Made by a program: the position numbers and the translations under genes. The notes under the pieces are model-generated. The model was not told the DNA's origin, searched no databases, and saw only the letters and a list, made by a program, of their open reading frames with translations. Positions 1-36,457 of a DNA stretch of 64,000 nucleotides are shown in pieces (position 1 is the stretch's first letter; the number at the start of each line of letters is the position of its first letter). Source of the stretch: Brachyhypopomus gauderio (taxonomy: Eukaryota; Chordata; Actinopteri; Gymnotiformes; Hypopomidae); NCBI RefSeq assembly GCF_052324685.1, contig NC_135225.1:9668415-9732414 (forward strand), written 5' to 3'.

Positions 1-89
1 ACTTAGCCAGGCTCTATGGCCTTTCACTGACTTGATAGATCTCTATATTTTTTTCCTTCGAAGCTCTCCAAGTGAACTGTCATTTTTAA

Positions 90-91
90 TA

Positions 92-180
<89 letters not shown>

Positions 181-190
181 GCGCACACAA
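90..190. repeat. compound microsatellite (CT)n then (CA)n
   Basis: A pure CT run is followed directly by a CA run and a short CGCG/CACA tail. It lies just downstream of dntt exon 2, in the dntt intron on the minus strand. Further GA-rich sequence up to about 246 comes close to the exon 2 splice donor. Confidence 0.95.
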
Positions 191-253
191 AATATACATA
201 TACACAGATAGAGGGAGTTAGTGAGAGAGAGAGAGTGAGAGAGAGATACTCAC

Positions 254-428
254 TTGTAAGCGATGTTTTGCCTCCACCGGAACAGGCCTGCCAGCTTCCA
301 TGCTCTCAGTAAACCAGCAGATATCCAGCACATTCGTATCGTCTGGGTCAGTAAATCCCTGTTCATGTAACCATGACCACAGCTCATGTGCTGTGTTTGC
401 CTCTGCTATGATGTGAGTCACTTTATCA
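254..428 (-). CDS. dntt: dntt exon 2 (terminal deoxynucleotidyltransferase, BRCT domain part), gene continues outside window
   Basis: Terminal transferase adds untemplated N nucleotides at V(D)J coding joints in the nucleus of developing lymphocytes. This 175-nt exon encodes the second half of the N-terminal BRCT domain: DKVTHIIAEAN, then LWSWLHEQ, then LDICWFTESMEAGRPVP and KHRLQ, matching vertebrate TdT residue by residue. On the minus strand the acceptor is TTTGCAG before base 428 and the donor is GTGAGT after base 254. The exon enters needing one base (AG+T gives Ser, joining exon 1 as TLS-DKVTH) and leaves in phase 0. The linker and polymerase-X catalytic exons must lie left of base 1. 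The tract right after the donor is GA/CT microsatellite. The family call is secure; DNA polymerase mu also has a BRCT domain, but these motifs and the neighbouring blnk favour dntt. Confidence 0.93.
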
Positions 429-1072
429 CTGCAAAGATTAGACAAAGGCATTTTATTACTCATAAAAATGAAATCAGTTAGGTGATGTCTTACTTAGCTA
501 TACATAAAGATCCATGAAGCTCCTCCCGGATGTATATCTGATAATAGGTACTCATAATATGCAACTTAACTCCACACAGGGTTCTATATGGCTGCCCTGT
601 GTTTCCCCTAGAACCTAATGTCTGTCCTCTTTCAGTCGTAAACACAGCCATTTCTCTACTACTCTCCCCCTTCCTTTAGCTTCATCTGCGTTCCAGCAGT
701 CCGCCATTGCAGAACGAGGCCACGGCTCCAACTGCTACCGTCACACATCGACGGGGAATCGAGACAGAGAACCGGAGAATTGTCACAATGAGCTGTGTTT
801 GGACAGCCATCTTCATGTGAGATTACAATCTGATCTTAGATTCACGCACATACACACGAGACACACACACACACCGTTATCTACCCCAGCCAACTAGTGT
901 GACAGCCACAATTGCATTTGTTGTTTTGCTTAATTACAGTGCTGGTAAGAGCAGTCACCCATGCATGATCGCCCCCACTGAATGGCTCCGCAAGTAAACT
1001 CCCTCAGAGGAAGAACAGCAGGGCTGACCAAACCCCTGCAGCCCCCAAGTGGGAGGAGAGGGGGGAGAGTGT

Positions 1073-1073
1073 G

Positions 1074-1144
<71 letters not shown>
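1073..1144. repeat. (GT)n microsatellite
   Basis: Uninterrupted GT dinucleotides of about 70 bases. The open frames across it (Cys-Val or His-Thr runs) are artefacts of the repeat. Confidence 0.97.
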
Positions 1145-1145
<1 letters not shown>

Positions 1146-1384
1146 CAGGAGATGGTACCCAATAAATCACAGCCGAGTCTAATTCTCCACAGAGAAGTTT
1201 CTTTCACTCTCTATTGAACCGTACAAAGTGGGGAACTACATGAAACAAAGGCTTTTCTCATTGAATACAATGCCATATCCTGAATTCTGCCTACAGTTCT
1301 GCATTCAGCTCAGAAAGACTGGCACCTTTTTACATGTGCAATGGAACTACATCTCATTCAGATGGAATAGATGGAATAGATGTG

Positions 1385-1487
1385 GAGAAGTGGTTAGGGC
1401 ATATACTGTGCCTTTAAAGACCATTGGAAATATAATGACTTTATATTCCAATGGTCTTTAAAGGCACAGTGTAGGCCCTAACTTCTC
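1385..1487. repeat. foldback (hairpin) MITE-like element
   Basis: The left arm, with TGCCTTTAAAGACCATTGGA near 1410, is followed after a loop of a few bases by its reverse complement, TCCAATGGTCTTTAAAGGCA, near 1447. The outer parts pair too (GAAGTGGTTAGGGC against GCCCTAACTTC). The arms are about 45-50 bp with few mismatches. This shape is typical of a short inverted-repeat element, and the RNA would form a long hairpin. No flanking duplication was confidently seen. Confidence 0.75.
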
Positions 1488-1555
1488 CTCAGTATATCCA
1501 GCTAGACATTAATGGCTATGTGATCATAACAAATGACTTACATTGTAATCACTGA

Positions 1556-2150
1556 AGGTGGGACGCAAGTGCAGGAACTGATCAGGTTTATTACTTAAAC
1601 TAAACAAACAACTGAACACACTGAAAAAGACAGGTATAGGGAAACCTACACTATACTGGGGCTAACAGAGACAAGGCGAACTAAGAAAGAAACAACTAGG
1701 AACAGATATACTAACTTGTGACGACAGACACACATGGCTTCTATATATTTCAATAACAATGAGTACAACGCAGACGGAGAACAGACGAACTGGATTAACT
1801 GACAGAACCAAGGGAAACAACATAACACGATACTGTGGGAAAATTCGGAAAAAACCAAAAAGCATAAATCTAGGATATGAACAGAACGTATTACATGAAC
1901 TGGGAAATCAGAGGCAATGAAACACGTACCACAACGCAACGACAGACACTGACAATATGACACTACGGGGATTAGATACACAGAACAAGCATGAACTCAA
2001 ACAAGACACAGGTGGGAATGTTAATCAAGGGGCAGGGTTACAAATGAAGGCGGGACAAACAGGCAGGGGAAAAACACTGACACACGGAACAGGACGACAG
2101 AGAGTGACAGCTAGTAGGGGGGGGGGGGGGGGGCGGAGCCAGACGTGACA
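1556..2150. repeat. interspersed repeat copy A (partner at 20051-20620)
   Basis: It starts with GGACGCAAGTGCAGG and GGTTTATTA-TTAAACTAAAC and ends in GGGCAGGGTTACAAATGAAG, GACAGCTAGTAG, a G-run and GGAGCCAGACGTGAC. The same order of blocks occurs again at 20051-20620 in the same orientation. Open frames on the minus strand carry stops and fit no protein I know. The class is unknown: a solo LTR or a non-autonomous element is possible. Confidence 0.75.
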
Positions 2151-4280
2151 CCAACCTTTACAAAACACATGTTCTTATTAGGTTGTGTAAGCACAGTAAT
2201 TTTATTATCATGCTAAACGCTCCACAGACTCAAAAGTGTAAACTCCAGCTGAGCTGTCAGGAAAGTACCAAGCACCAGCAGCATGCTAGAGGGTATAAAT
2301 GAGTCAGTACACCTACAGTTTTGTAACTTCTCACCACTGTCCTACTCTAAGCCATATTACAGATCAGCCCTCCAATCCGGTCACTTGCTCAGTGTTCCAG
2401 TGTCTACAGATTAGACATCAATCTTCTGTGATCCTATCAGAAGCAATTAGATTGGACCACAATTTTTGCGGTCCAAAAGGGCTGTAATCACATAAGATCG
2501 GGCCTTCCTCCACATCACATCTGCAAAAAGTTTAAAATGAGAATTTACTGAACCAGTTCTCATGGAATTATAAGCAGTACAGTCAAGAATAGAGGTTCGG
2601 TCCATTGAGCTTACCAAAGTACCTTCAGATGGACATAAAATGAAGAAAGAAGAAAAGAAAAGAAATTCAGATTTTTTAGGAAGAAAGAGGGAGGTTGGGA
2701 AATAGAGAAAACTACAATAGAGAAAACTACAGTGGGAAAAAAGACTGATATCATTTATGCTTCATGAATTCTGCATGAAATCAGCATCAGCTGATCCAGC
2801 TTTGAGATGGAAATATCAGAGAGATGACAGCCTTGGTGCAGGAGTGAACTTCTGATTCAGCCCACACCTGTGGATCAGTTGAACACATCAGTTCACTCTA
2901 ACTGCTCACATGAGTCACCTTCACACTTAGGGCAATGTGTTATTTGAAAGTGTTATATGGGGTGGGCGGTGACAGAGGCAGAGAGACACAAAAAGGGTCA
3001 CAGAGAATGGAGCTTCCAATATTATATGGTGTCTAGTTGTGACACACTTAGACACCCAGCTACCCAACAAAAACATTGCACAAAGTTATTGTACTAATAC
3101 TAATGCTGTAGTGTCCTATCCACAGGGGTTCAATGCTTGTTAAATAGGGTTAGTTATTAGACAACACCCCATCTTATGGACTACACCCTCAATAATATAC
3201 TGGAGAAAGATTTAAGGTAGAATCCATACTAATGTTAAGAGAATACTGCATACCATCAGTAAACATTAAATTGGATTATCTTTAGTTATGTTTCTAATAG
3301 GGCTCATAGAGACATGCACTTGAGTGTAGTTTTTTTGTCTTTTATTTGTAGCAGTGGGATTTTAAATTAGCCAGTGTATTGTCAAGTTACCACTGCTATT
3401 CTAATCCTCACCGGTTTGTAAAATGTCAGTTTGTGACCCTTGGGCCTGTTTCCTGCGGTTGGCTTCAGACAACAGCTTACCGGGTGTTGTGGAACCCAGG
3501 AGGACGCATGGGTTCAAGCTGCATTTCTGGGAATGGTGCCATCCCTCAGCTGTGCACAGCACCCTGGCCCACAGCGAGCCACTGGCTGCAGTTATACCAG
3601 CCTCCCCAGAACAACTCCCACTGCTGTCCACGGCCAGCTGCGTGGATTTGGCTCTTAGCGCCAACTGGGCCAGGCAGACCAACCATGGCTAGACATGCCA
3701 GTTACCATGCTAAGGCATGTGAAAACCCAGATAACAGAGCTTCAAAATGGAGGAGAGTTGGAACAGCCTTTTTTTGTTTGGCAAGGCTGACATTAATGAG
3801 TGATCACTTTGACCTTGACAGATCATGTTCTCTTCTGACAAGCTACTTGAATTGCAATCAAAATGTAAAAAAGATTGAAATTAGATGTTATGACATGTTA
3901 CAATTGATGTGCAAATGTTCTTAGTTTGCAGTGCCCATAAGGGTCATTTTCTAAAGCAACTACTCATTGATTGTAGCAGTTAGTTATACCCCAACTCTCA
4001 GAGAATGACAGATTTTTGTATTCTATATTATTATGCTGTCATAATTTCTATGTTACTAAAAAGCAGGCACAATATCTTCACACTGTTATTATGATTTGCA
4101 TAAAAATTGCCGCATCTTGGACTGACCAAGAATGATGTGCTTTGGATATATGTCAATTTAAGCCAAATCTGTAACGAATCAACATTTTGTAGGTAGGAAA
4201 CTTGTGATATTTGGCTAAAACTGATGTATAAATGTATAAATAAAAAGCTTTATAAATGTAGCGGTTTGCAAGCAACGTAC

Positions 4281-4474
4281 CTTAAGGTGTCATCCACACA
4301 GAAGCCCTTTGACCTGGCCAGATCAGTCAGGAAGGTCTTTCTGCTCTTTCCCATCCTCCTCTCCACCAAATACATGGTCACGTCCCTAAATTTCATTTCC
4401 TGTTGAGGACGAGTTGAGGTCACTTCTTCCCGCCGCCTTTTCCTTAAAAGAGTCAATGAGGGTGACTGCAGCAT
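4281..4474 (-). CDS. dntt: dntt exon 1 (start codon, nuclear localisation signal, first half of BRCT domain)
   Basis: This is the N-terminus of terminal transferase. The first ATG on the minus strand is at 4474, reading MLQSPSLTLLRKRRREEV. The RKRRR cluster sits where mammalian TdT has its nuclear localisation signal. Next come QEMKFRDVTMYLVERRMG and FLTDLARSKGFCVDDTL, aligning with the first BRCT beta strand and helix of TdT. The exon is 194 nt, ends in phase 2 and has the donor GTACGT; joined to exon 2 it gives ...DDTLSDKVTHII. The frame is open further upstream to about 4507, but without another ATG. The gene is divergent from blnk, whose ATG is 4.4 kb to the right. Confidence 0.93.
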
Positions 4475-7400
4475 CTCTGCACAACTTTGCCTGTTAGCAG
4501 CATGCAATGCTCCAGGACCGTCAGTTGATGATAATGTGATTGTGGTTGTGCTTTGTCAACAATACACTCAAAGAAGTCTCCTCTCCTGTAATGGTGTCTT
4601 ATTTTTCTTTGAACATTGGCAGTTGGAGTGGCGGAGTGTGTGTTTGTTACTTGGCGCAGAGGAAGAAAGACTAACAGCAGGTGTTTTTAGATTTTGTACT
4701 CATATAAAAACCACAATAATGATGAATGGAGTCCATATAATATTCATGAGAAAATATAAGAGACTGTCAAGTGGGGGAAACAAAATCATCATGTAAAGGT
4801 AATCACATTACTAAACTACAACAGGTTATTTTTCATTTCTCCATACAGTCCATCTTCAAAAGAAGATGATTTAGGATATAGCCATTATTCCTTCACATAC
4901 TACATACACATTGGAATAGGATGCCTTAATTCTGACCCATGCTGCAACACAACAACAGTATAGACAGTATAGCAGACCATAAGCTAAAATATAAAATCGA
5001 AAGAAAAACCTGAACAGTGAATGTGAAACAGCGACTCCTTTCCTCCACAGCTGTCTGGGATAAAGGCTGATCAGCGAGGGCTCATCAGAGTCCTTGTTCC
5101 ATCCATGTTTCTCCAGGGGGTTGAGGGTAACTCATCACCATTATGGACCACCGCAGCTGTCCAGTGATGTCCAGCAGCTTCCACACACACGGCGCCCGCA
5201 CGCAGCCCAGCACACCATCCTGTTCCTGCTAGCCGCCCATCTGCTCCAGCCACTTAATGAGTGTGTCAGTGAAGACGGAGGCTTCATTAGCTACTCAACA
5301 GCCACAAAGCAACATATGTAAGGATTGTCGGCCAGGGCCTTCCTGTACCCCCCCCGCTCATGGCTTCAGTTTTACAGTTTTCACTTTTCTTTGACATTCA
5401 TTTTTGGACACTTCTTCACCTCCTCCATTTTCTTCCCTTTCTTTCCCTCTCTCCTTTCTTTGCCCATAATCTTAACAAACATTTAAAAAAATGTGAGAGT
5501 GAACACATGTTTAAGTAACAGTGTATTTTAGCAAGCTTGTTGACTTACTTAAGGCCCTCACTTAAACCAGTGGTCTGTACCTGGCATACAGCTGCGCTGC
5601 GTATTCTAATCTTTTCTTTGCTTCCACCTGGCACAACTCAGATAATGTTCTTTTGTTGGAGCAGCAAAAGCAGTAAAATGTGCATTGCAAGGTTACTTCA
5701 GGACCAGAATTATAAAACACAGATTAACAGTTAATAGACTATTGATAGGCACTGGAAGTGCTTTGATAGAACTCTAGACACACTTGTGATAAAGAAGCCT
5801 GAAGCATAGAGCTGGTGAAGGCTGTAATTGGTCTGGAGAATTTTTTTAAAGAACATTGGATCAGTGTAGGTCACTTTTGCTTAGTCTCGAAAAAGAGTTG
5901 ACCGTGATGAGCAGCGGAGACCTTCATCATTCTGTGTGTATATATGCGTGTTTGTCTGAAACAATGATGCTAAGACTCTCATTAGCTTGATGCTGAGAGG
6001 TTAACTGGTGCCACGCTGTTGGTTTTGTGCAATTGTTTGCCCACTTCCTCCCAATCCCTCATCCGTTGTGCTGGTTTGGCTAACATCCAACAAAACCCAG
6101 GCTGTCTGACAAATGGCCAGCCCCTCTACACCTGCAGTTCAGAACAAAGGCTCCATCACACAAACACATCAACTTTAAGGTTAACCTCCGCTCTCAAAGG
6201 TGGAATAAGTTCATTAGTTTTGTTAAAATATATGACATGCTAGTATCTCGATTAAACTTTGTTGTATGTGAGTATAATGACAATAAAAGTCTTTTTATCT
6301 CTAGTATACCTTATCTAATTTGTTCTGTCTAATGTATTCAACGTGATTGAACTTGTACTTATCATTCCAAAGGCTTCTATGTTCCTTTGTTCCTTTTAAA
6401 AGTGTATTTTGTTTATTTGTTTGCATTTATTTACTTTTTTGTTTGTTTTTATTGACACTCTTTTAGATTCCTGGTCTGTCTGGGAGGTAATGTGCTCACA
6501 TACCTTCTTCTACCACAGTCATGCTGAAGACACTCAACTTATCCTCTGCTTCCAACCCTCAAACATTAACATCTCATCTCGGATCTCAGCATCTAGCTGA
6601 CAACTCATCGTGGATGGCAGCCCATCACCTAAAGCTGAATCTCAGGAAAGCAGAGCTGTTCCATATTCGTGGAGATACTTGCCCACACCATAATCTTGTT
6701 ATGTCCTTAAAAATCTACCACATCATGCCATCTGGAAATGAACAAATCTTGGGTGTGGTCTTGGACAACCAGCTATCATATGCATCAGATGCTTCTTCTG
6801 TACAAATGTACTACAACATCAGAAGGATTCAGGTATTTCTTTCCGAAGCCATCTCATGACAAGACCACTGCTACTCACTGTGCTCCCTGTATACACCACT
6901 AGGTCCTTGCTGGTAATTAAGAATGCAGCTACATCACATTCACATGAATCTTCTCAAGTTATTCTACATCACTGCTTTCCCTTCACTGTCTTCTTGTAGC
7001 TTTCAGAATGAGACTAAACACCTTTATCCTTGCCTGCTAAGGCAAACAGGGACTAGCCCAAGTCTATCCGAAATCGCTGGTCAAGTACAGCTCAACATGA
7101 TCCACCTCTCCCCAGATAAGAAGAATGAAAAGCCACAAGACCCTTCTATGTACTGGCACCGAGGTAGTGTGAGGAACATCCTGTCCATAAAGCTGAATCT
7201 GTGGTTGTTTCCATACACACACTGAAAACCAATCTTTTTAAAAGGGGCTTCTACCATCTTTAAACATGAACTTTTTACATAATATTAAACTGCATTGTGT
7301 GTACTGTCCTACACTAACTCCTCCCCCTACAGGGCTCCAGACTAATGGTATGCTTAGCACTCTGACACAGCTTTACTAGCATGGGGACAAGTGCTATGGC

Positions 7401-8871
7401 GGCAACAAAGCACAGCAAGTCACTCTAGATGAGTGCAAATGCAAATGTGAATATGTAAATGCATATATGAATTCTAGAGATGGCAGCAACTTTTAAAAAT
7501 AAACTTTAACACACTTTAACTGCTATGTTCACATGTCCTGTGGTCCACCATCCCCACTGCTTAAGTTTGGGCTGGATCCTACCAGAAAACGATCCGGTGT
7601 TACGGCAACCAAAATATGATACACCAAAATGCGTGACACCAGAGCCTCTCATATTTGGTGCGCCTGCAGTCGGATAACTACATTATATGCAATCATTCAT
7701 TGGTTCTATTTTGGCCACTGCTGTATTAGATGGAGCACTGTTGCATCAATGTATTACCATCAAGTTTCCATCAGAAAAAATGGAAAAAACCCCTGGAGTG
7801 GCAAAATACTCTGAGTGGCAAACACAACATGGCTGCTTTTCGGGGGGAGGGGGTCAGGAATGAAACAAGCAATTATCGTAATCAGCTACCTTAATCAGCT
7901 TAAATCATAGGCAGTTAAGACTTCCCAGGGTCAGGGTTTCCTGAAATGTATGGCTATGTATCCAATTTTGATTTCAATGCCACAGAAATACACTAAGCAA
8001 AACCTTCAAAAGCCTTCAAGCTTGGTCATACTACAAGGCAGGTAACCAGGATAACTAATGCCTATTCACATTGTATGTGGACAGTTTCTACAGATATTTG
8101 TATTTTATTACTTTTATTTGAAAAATGTGGAAAATGTGGTCATTGTGTTCTTTAGTGTTTCTCCATTCTGTAAAAAGATATCTCAGAATGCTTCCTGAAT
8201 CTATTTGTACAATCAATCACATGGCAGCTCTGTTGTATTTTGGATGTTGTTGTGTTTCTGTGGCATTCTATATACAGGTAACCACAGTGAAGCTCTTCAA
8301 CAGTGATATCATGTGCATTGCCTCACTATGCAACTAGCCATTACCTCATCTTTTACAAATTAAACACTGACCAGCTATATTACAAAATGAAAGGACAAAA
8401 ATAGACCTGACAGTTAAAGAATTAGACATTAAAAATTAGGTATATTTTAGCCCCCTGGGCTCTGATGGTCTATTGTACTTTTTTGAGCATGCTTCTGCAC
8501 CAAGCTTTAAATGAATGTTCACAGACACGCCAGGCCTTTCACTTCTCTTTCTCACATCATTCAGGCTTCTAAAAGTTACCATTCTGTTCATTCCCACATT
8601 AAAAAAACACTGGAAATGCTGCTTTTCAGAAAGATTTCACTGCTCTAGCCAAGTGTTATTACAGTAACAGGCAAATTGCAGTCAGCTGACGAGATATGCC
8701 ACTTGTAATCAACATGCGTTACTGTATGAGATATGAAAGAGAGGGTCAGAGTGGCCATCGGAGGAGGAACTTCCAGCATTATGTGAAACCGAGTCGTGAC
8801 ATAACACCTCTGTCAGTTCCTTAGTTCCTCTCAAAGCAGTTCAGTTTGTGTAGGGGGGAGCCGGGAGTAAG
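4475..8871. other. dntt-blnk divergent intergenic region
   Basis: This is the head-to-head spacer between the starts of dntt (minus) and blnk (plus). Both promoters must lie here, or in upstream 5' exons not seen. An L2-like LINE fragment occupies about 6480-7480. No further coding exon is recognised; short open frames at 4536-4796, 5094-5321 and 6019-6243 have no family match. Just before the blnk ATG, 8700-8871 contains GGAGGAACTTCC, an ETS-type GGAA core on both strands, which would suit a B-cell promoter but is only suggestive. Confidence 0.65.
6480..7480 (+). mobile_element. degraded L2-type LINE fragment (reverse transcriptase C-terminal part)
   Basis: The frame near 6560-6860 reads DNSSWMAAHHLKLNLRKAEL, then LGVVLDNQLSYASD and YNIRRIQVFLSEA. 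This is the order seen in fish L2/Rex-like reverse transcriptases (SWMxxHHLKLN, LGVxLDDxL, YNIRRIxxFL). Later frames continue the C-terminal region with frameshifts and stops. A tail of GCAAATGCAAATGTGAATATGTAAATGC near 7435 resembles the 3' end of such elements. It is dead. Confidence 0.75.
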
Positions 8872-34585
<25,714 letters not shown>

Positions 34586-36457
34586 GAGCTCACTGGAGTG
34601 GTATAACTGAACACGTCCATCTGTCAGAATTCTCCATCATGTCCTTGAATGACTTACAATCACTATACTGATGATTCTCTTAAAAGAATCATTTTAATGA
34701 CATGTTAGGTTTCTTATCTGCTTTTCCATTATTTATCCAGACATGTAACAATATAGACCATGGAAATAATTTGATAGTTGGATGAAACATTGTAAATATG
34801 TAATGTGTTCATTTTGCTCAACTTAACTTTTTCTGCCAGCTTGTTTTTGTAATGCCATTTATGACATAATGCCAATGACATTCTGTTTGAATAATTCTGC
34901 ATTTCTAGTTAGCTAGAAAATTACCATGTAAAAATGCAGCACTCGCAGCCCATTAAACTGTATTCAGACGATTTGCTCTTTGTGAGGTTTGTCTTTGCAG
35001 TGTGTATTCTACACATATAACACACACAACTGAATTTTAAGAAAAGCCACTCGGGTACGTGTTTTCTAATTAGAAAACATTAATCACATTTCTTTATGCT
35101 TCACAACCATTTTAGCAGGAAATAATGAATGAAATGAAAATGAGATAAAACAGTAATTGTCAATTCTTACTTCCTGGCGGTGGCTACTCCACTGGAATGC
35201 ATACTGGAATAATCACACCATTCAAAATGAAGTGAACTAATCATCAAAATGAACTAATCATTAATTTCATTCAAATATTGTTATTGAAGTAATAACATGA
35301 AGGAATCTTATGCTAAAACAAATACCTTTCAGTAGGTCGGATTTAAATAACATATTGAAAGAGATTTTATATTTAGTAATGTGTAAAGATATCTGTCTCC
35401 ATTTGCAGGGCAACACAAAAAAATATGAGTTTTTCATTATTTTCTTCACATTTTTTGATAATACTGTTACACATGAAACCATTTTAACTCCAGCAGAAAT
35501 TCAGTTGGTATACAGGTTAAAGGACCAGTTGACAGGCAAAAAAAAGCAGTAAACACCTTTGCTATGCAAAAGCAATTATTACTATTAATTACAAGTAGAA
35601 AATATTACTATGCTACTATTCAGAATTAATACTAAGTGCCCTATATTCAAGACATCACACAACTCGACTGTCGAAATTATCTTGTAATCCATTTAGAAAA
35701 ATACAAGCCTATACAACAGCTGTTAAGGCTATATAACAAAAAGCCTATACCACAATTCAAGTGTGTTCAGCATAAATATGGTGCTACATAGCAGTGGAAT
35801 GTGACCATGACACTTCTAGGCAATAAATAAAACTCAATGACAGGCAGAGAGTGATTATACTTCTTATACAACAGGAAGCAAGAATATATCTGAATGTATC
35901 AGTAGACGATTGCTGAAAGTTAAGATAAACTGTATTCAAAAATATGAATCAAACATATTTTTATAGTTTCAAATCAAATGATTAAATCATGAACATTATC
36001 GTAATGACATTTGGAAGCTGGTGAAACTATAAATAAACCATTACAATAGATTGTCTTTAATTCAATTAAATAATTCTATTTGGTTTTTAAATAACAGCAA
36101 AGGAATAGTGGCAAAATAACCTTCTCTTAGCTACAACTGCAACAGTCACTGAATTTGGTCTGACCACATCAAACATTTTAAACCTCTATTTACATACAAA
36201 TAATGCAATTGCTTTCACAATGCGAGATTACTTTAAAAAATAAATAATTAATGCTATTTATTTAGTTGGCCCACAGTCCCTGAGATGAATAATCGATCCA
36301 ACACTACGACTGCTAAGTATAGCCTTCAAGTCCTGAATGACATGTAAGGCATACCCTGAGAACCACACACACAGACCACGATCCAGACTAGCAACTCCTG
36401 TAATGCCCCATCTTTTCATTAATCAATGCTTATTCATCACAGTGTTACGACACAGGC
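34586..36457. other. blnk-znf518a convergent intergenic region with 3' UTRs
   Basis: The two genes converge tail to tail. A possible blnk poly(A) signal ATTAAA is at 34952-34957. On the minus strand, AATAAA at 36257-36262 suits znf518a. A short open frame at 35310-35552 has no recognisable content. No gene or repeat family is called. Confidence 0.6.
36257..36262 (-). terminator. poly(A) signal AATAAA, candidate for znf518a
   Basis: AATAAA on the minus strand about 200 bases after the znf518a stop codon. Confidence 0.5.

Larger units (their letters stand above)
429..4280 (-). other. dntt intron 1 with scattered repeats
   Basis: This stretch lies between the two dntt exons. It holds a long (GT)n tract, a perfect foldback element and an interspersed repeat, listed separately. 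A GC-richer block at about 3430-3690 is open in several frames but has no splice sites or family match I recognise. No other coding sequence is supported. Confidence 0.7.

Noticed and set aside
955..1182. Open frames of His-Thr or Cys-Val repeats
   Set aside because: They are translations of a (GT)n microsatellite.
3379..3924. Longest plus-strand open frame in dntt intron 1 (181 codons)
   Set aside because: No domain, splice pattern or family resemblance; it is open by chance in a GC-richer patch and overlaps frames on both strands.
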